Shown here one piece after another: positions 13,346-14,186 of a stretch of DNA of 14,186 bases. Within the stretch, counting starts at the first letter, position 1. Each line of letters starts with the position of its first letter. Source of the stretch: a bacterium (lineage in GTDB: Bacteria > Patescibacteria > Dojkabacteria > JAKAPS01 > JAJZLI01). Location of the stretch: positions 1 through 14,186 of the forward strand of contig JAJZDR010000057.1 in NCBI GenBank assembly GCA_021805885.1. The letters are read 5' to 3'. The notes under the pieces were generated by a model. The model was not told the DNA's origin. It saw only the letters and a list, made by a program, of their open reading frames with translations, and searched no databases. The position numbers and the translations under genes are program-made.

Positions 13346-14186
13346 ATGAAAGAAGTTATAAGTAATAATAAAACATCTGTTAGAATAAAAGACTCTTTGA
13401 AAGACGAATATAAGTTTGGGTTTAGAACAAAATCGAAATATACATTTAAGGCAAAAAAAGGATTAAATAAGGATATAGTGGCGGAAATATCATATATGAA
13501 GAATGAACCTACTTGGATGAGAGATTTTAGATTGAAATCTTATGATATATTTTTATCAAAACCTATGCCATCATGGGGAGCTGATTTATCAGATATAGAT
13601 TTTGCAGACTTCTATTATTTTCTTCGTGCTCAAGATAATAATGCAAAAAATTGGGCAGATGTTTCTCCTGAGATAAAAGAAGCATTTGATAAACTAGGGA
13701 TACCTGAGGCTGAAAGAAATTTCTTATCAGGAGTAGGCGCACAATTTGAAAGTGAAGTGGTGTACCATAGTATTCTAAAAGAATTGGAAGATAAGGGTGT
13801 TATATTTACAGATATGGATTCGGCTGTACAACAATATCCTGATATTGTAAGAAAATATTTTTCGACCATAATACCTCCTTATGATAATAAGTTTGCAGCG
13901 TTAAATTCAGCGGTATGGTCAGGAGGATCTTTTGTATATGTCCCAAAGGGAGTAAAAGTAGAAACTCCACTTCAGGCGTACTTTAGGATAAATGCTAAGG
14001 CAATGGGGCAATTTGAAAGAACTTTAATCGTGGCGGAAGAGGCTTCATCAGTACATTACTTGGAGGGTTGTACTGCACCAATTTATGATCAAAATTCTCT
14101 TCATTCTGCTGTAGTTGAGATTGTATGTAAAGAAAACTCCAATGTTAGATATACAACAATTCAAAATTGGTCTAAAAATGTATATA
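13346..14186 (+). CDS. sufB: Fe-S cluster assembly protein SufB, N-terminal part (3' end outside window)
   Basis: The frame is open from ATG 13346 to the window end, 280 codons. Sequence typical of Suf[12 protein letters not shown] near residues 51-61, then [84 protein letters not shown] and [14 protein letters not shown]. SufB joins SufC and SufD to form the SUF scaffold that builds [4Fe-4S] clusters in the cytoplasm. The C-terminal part with the essential late Cys/Glu residues lies beyond the window. The start has no Shine-Dalgarno; an extended -10 box ends six bases upstream. SufC is not upstream as it is in many operons, so it may follow or be elsewhere. Confidence 0.96.
   Translation, partial: MKEVISNNKTSVRIKDSLKDEYKFGFRTKSKYTFKAKKGLNKDIVAEISYMKNEPTWMRDFRLKSYDIFLSKPMPSWGADLSDIDFADFYYFLRAQDNNAKNWADVSPEIKEAFDKLGIPEAERNFLSGVGAQFESEVVYHSILKELEDKGVIFTDMDSAVQQYPDIVRKYFSTIIPPYDNKFAALNSAVWSGGSFVYVPKGVKVETPLQAYFRINAKAMGQFERTLIVAEEASSVHYLEGCTAPIYDQNSLHSAVVEIVCKENSNVRYTTIQNWSKNVY

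Noticed and set aside
13630..13869. Reverse-strand open frame near the end of the window
   Set aside because: It is antisense to conserved sufB sequence, which explains this stretch fully.
1..14186. Alternative genetic code with UGA as Gly (Gracilibacteria/SR1 type)
   Set aside because: UGA ends the UbiA-family gene, the helicase and guaB at the expected protein ends, and conserved Gly positions use GGN.

Overview
The window is a compact, AT-rich bacterial segment with mostly short intergenic gaps. UGA works as an ordinary stop (for example at 7443-7445, 10619-10621 and the end of guaB), which argues against the UGA-to-Gly code of Gracilibacteria/SR1. The low GC, near-absence of Shine-Dalgarno sequences, leaderless-type promoters, an IMP dehydrogenase-family protein without CBS domains, a DPPR-synthase-type prenyltransferase, a type IV pseudopilin and several degenerate or fused envelope proteins suggest a Candidate Phyla Radiation (Patescibacteria) genome. 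This placement is inference, and I do not assign a class.

Layout. (1) 1-1370: the 3' end of a sensor histidine kinase, a single-domain response regulator, and a four-helix membrane protein, all forward. (2) 1371-3043: an island with different base composition, holding an L,D-transpeptidase closely resembling actinobacterial (LdtMt2-type) enzymes. It has its own promoter and a strong Shine-Dalgarno, is flanked by GATCCAAGG-type repeats, and is followed by a long hairpin. (3) 3044-5207: rpsT-lepA as a tight pair. (4) 5212-6471, reverse: a membrane-anchored polysaccharide deacetylase carrying an in-frame copy of the same short repeat. (5) 6513-10621: a forward operon of a DPPR-synthase-like UbiA protein, a secreted PGRP-like protein lacking its zinc ligands and carrying an SH3-like tail, and a UvrD/PcrA helicase. 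(6) 10636-12083, reverse: a CBS-less IMP dehydrogenase translationally coupled to a small membrane protein. (7) 12198-12824: a type IV pseudopilin. (8) 12843-14186: an NifU-type scaffold, a three-cysteine ferredoxin and the start of sufB, which together form an Fe-S cluster assembly block.

Envelope functions dominate (peptidoglycan cross-linking, glycan deacetylation, polyprenyl-phosphate sugar donor, peptidoglycan-binding-like protein, pilin), mixed with housekeeping genes.

The two most notable signals are: (a) a small dispersed palindromic repeat built around GGATC-NN-GATCC, found between genes and inside reading frames, where it accounts for odd extensions or insertions in S20, the deacetylase and the IMP dehydrogenase; and (b) a consistent -10 box ending about 6-9 bases before the start codon for rpsT, the prenyltransferase, the pilin, the NifU protein and sufB, implying leaderless mRNAs. 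The response regulator and the L,D-transpeptidase are the clear exceptions, with real Shine-Dalgarno sequences.
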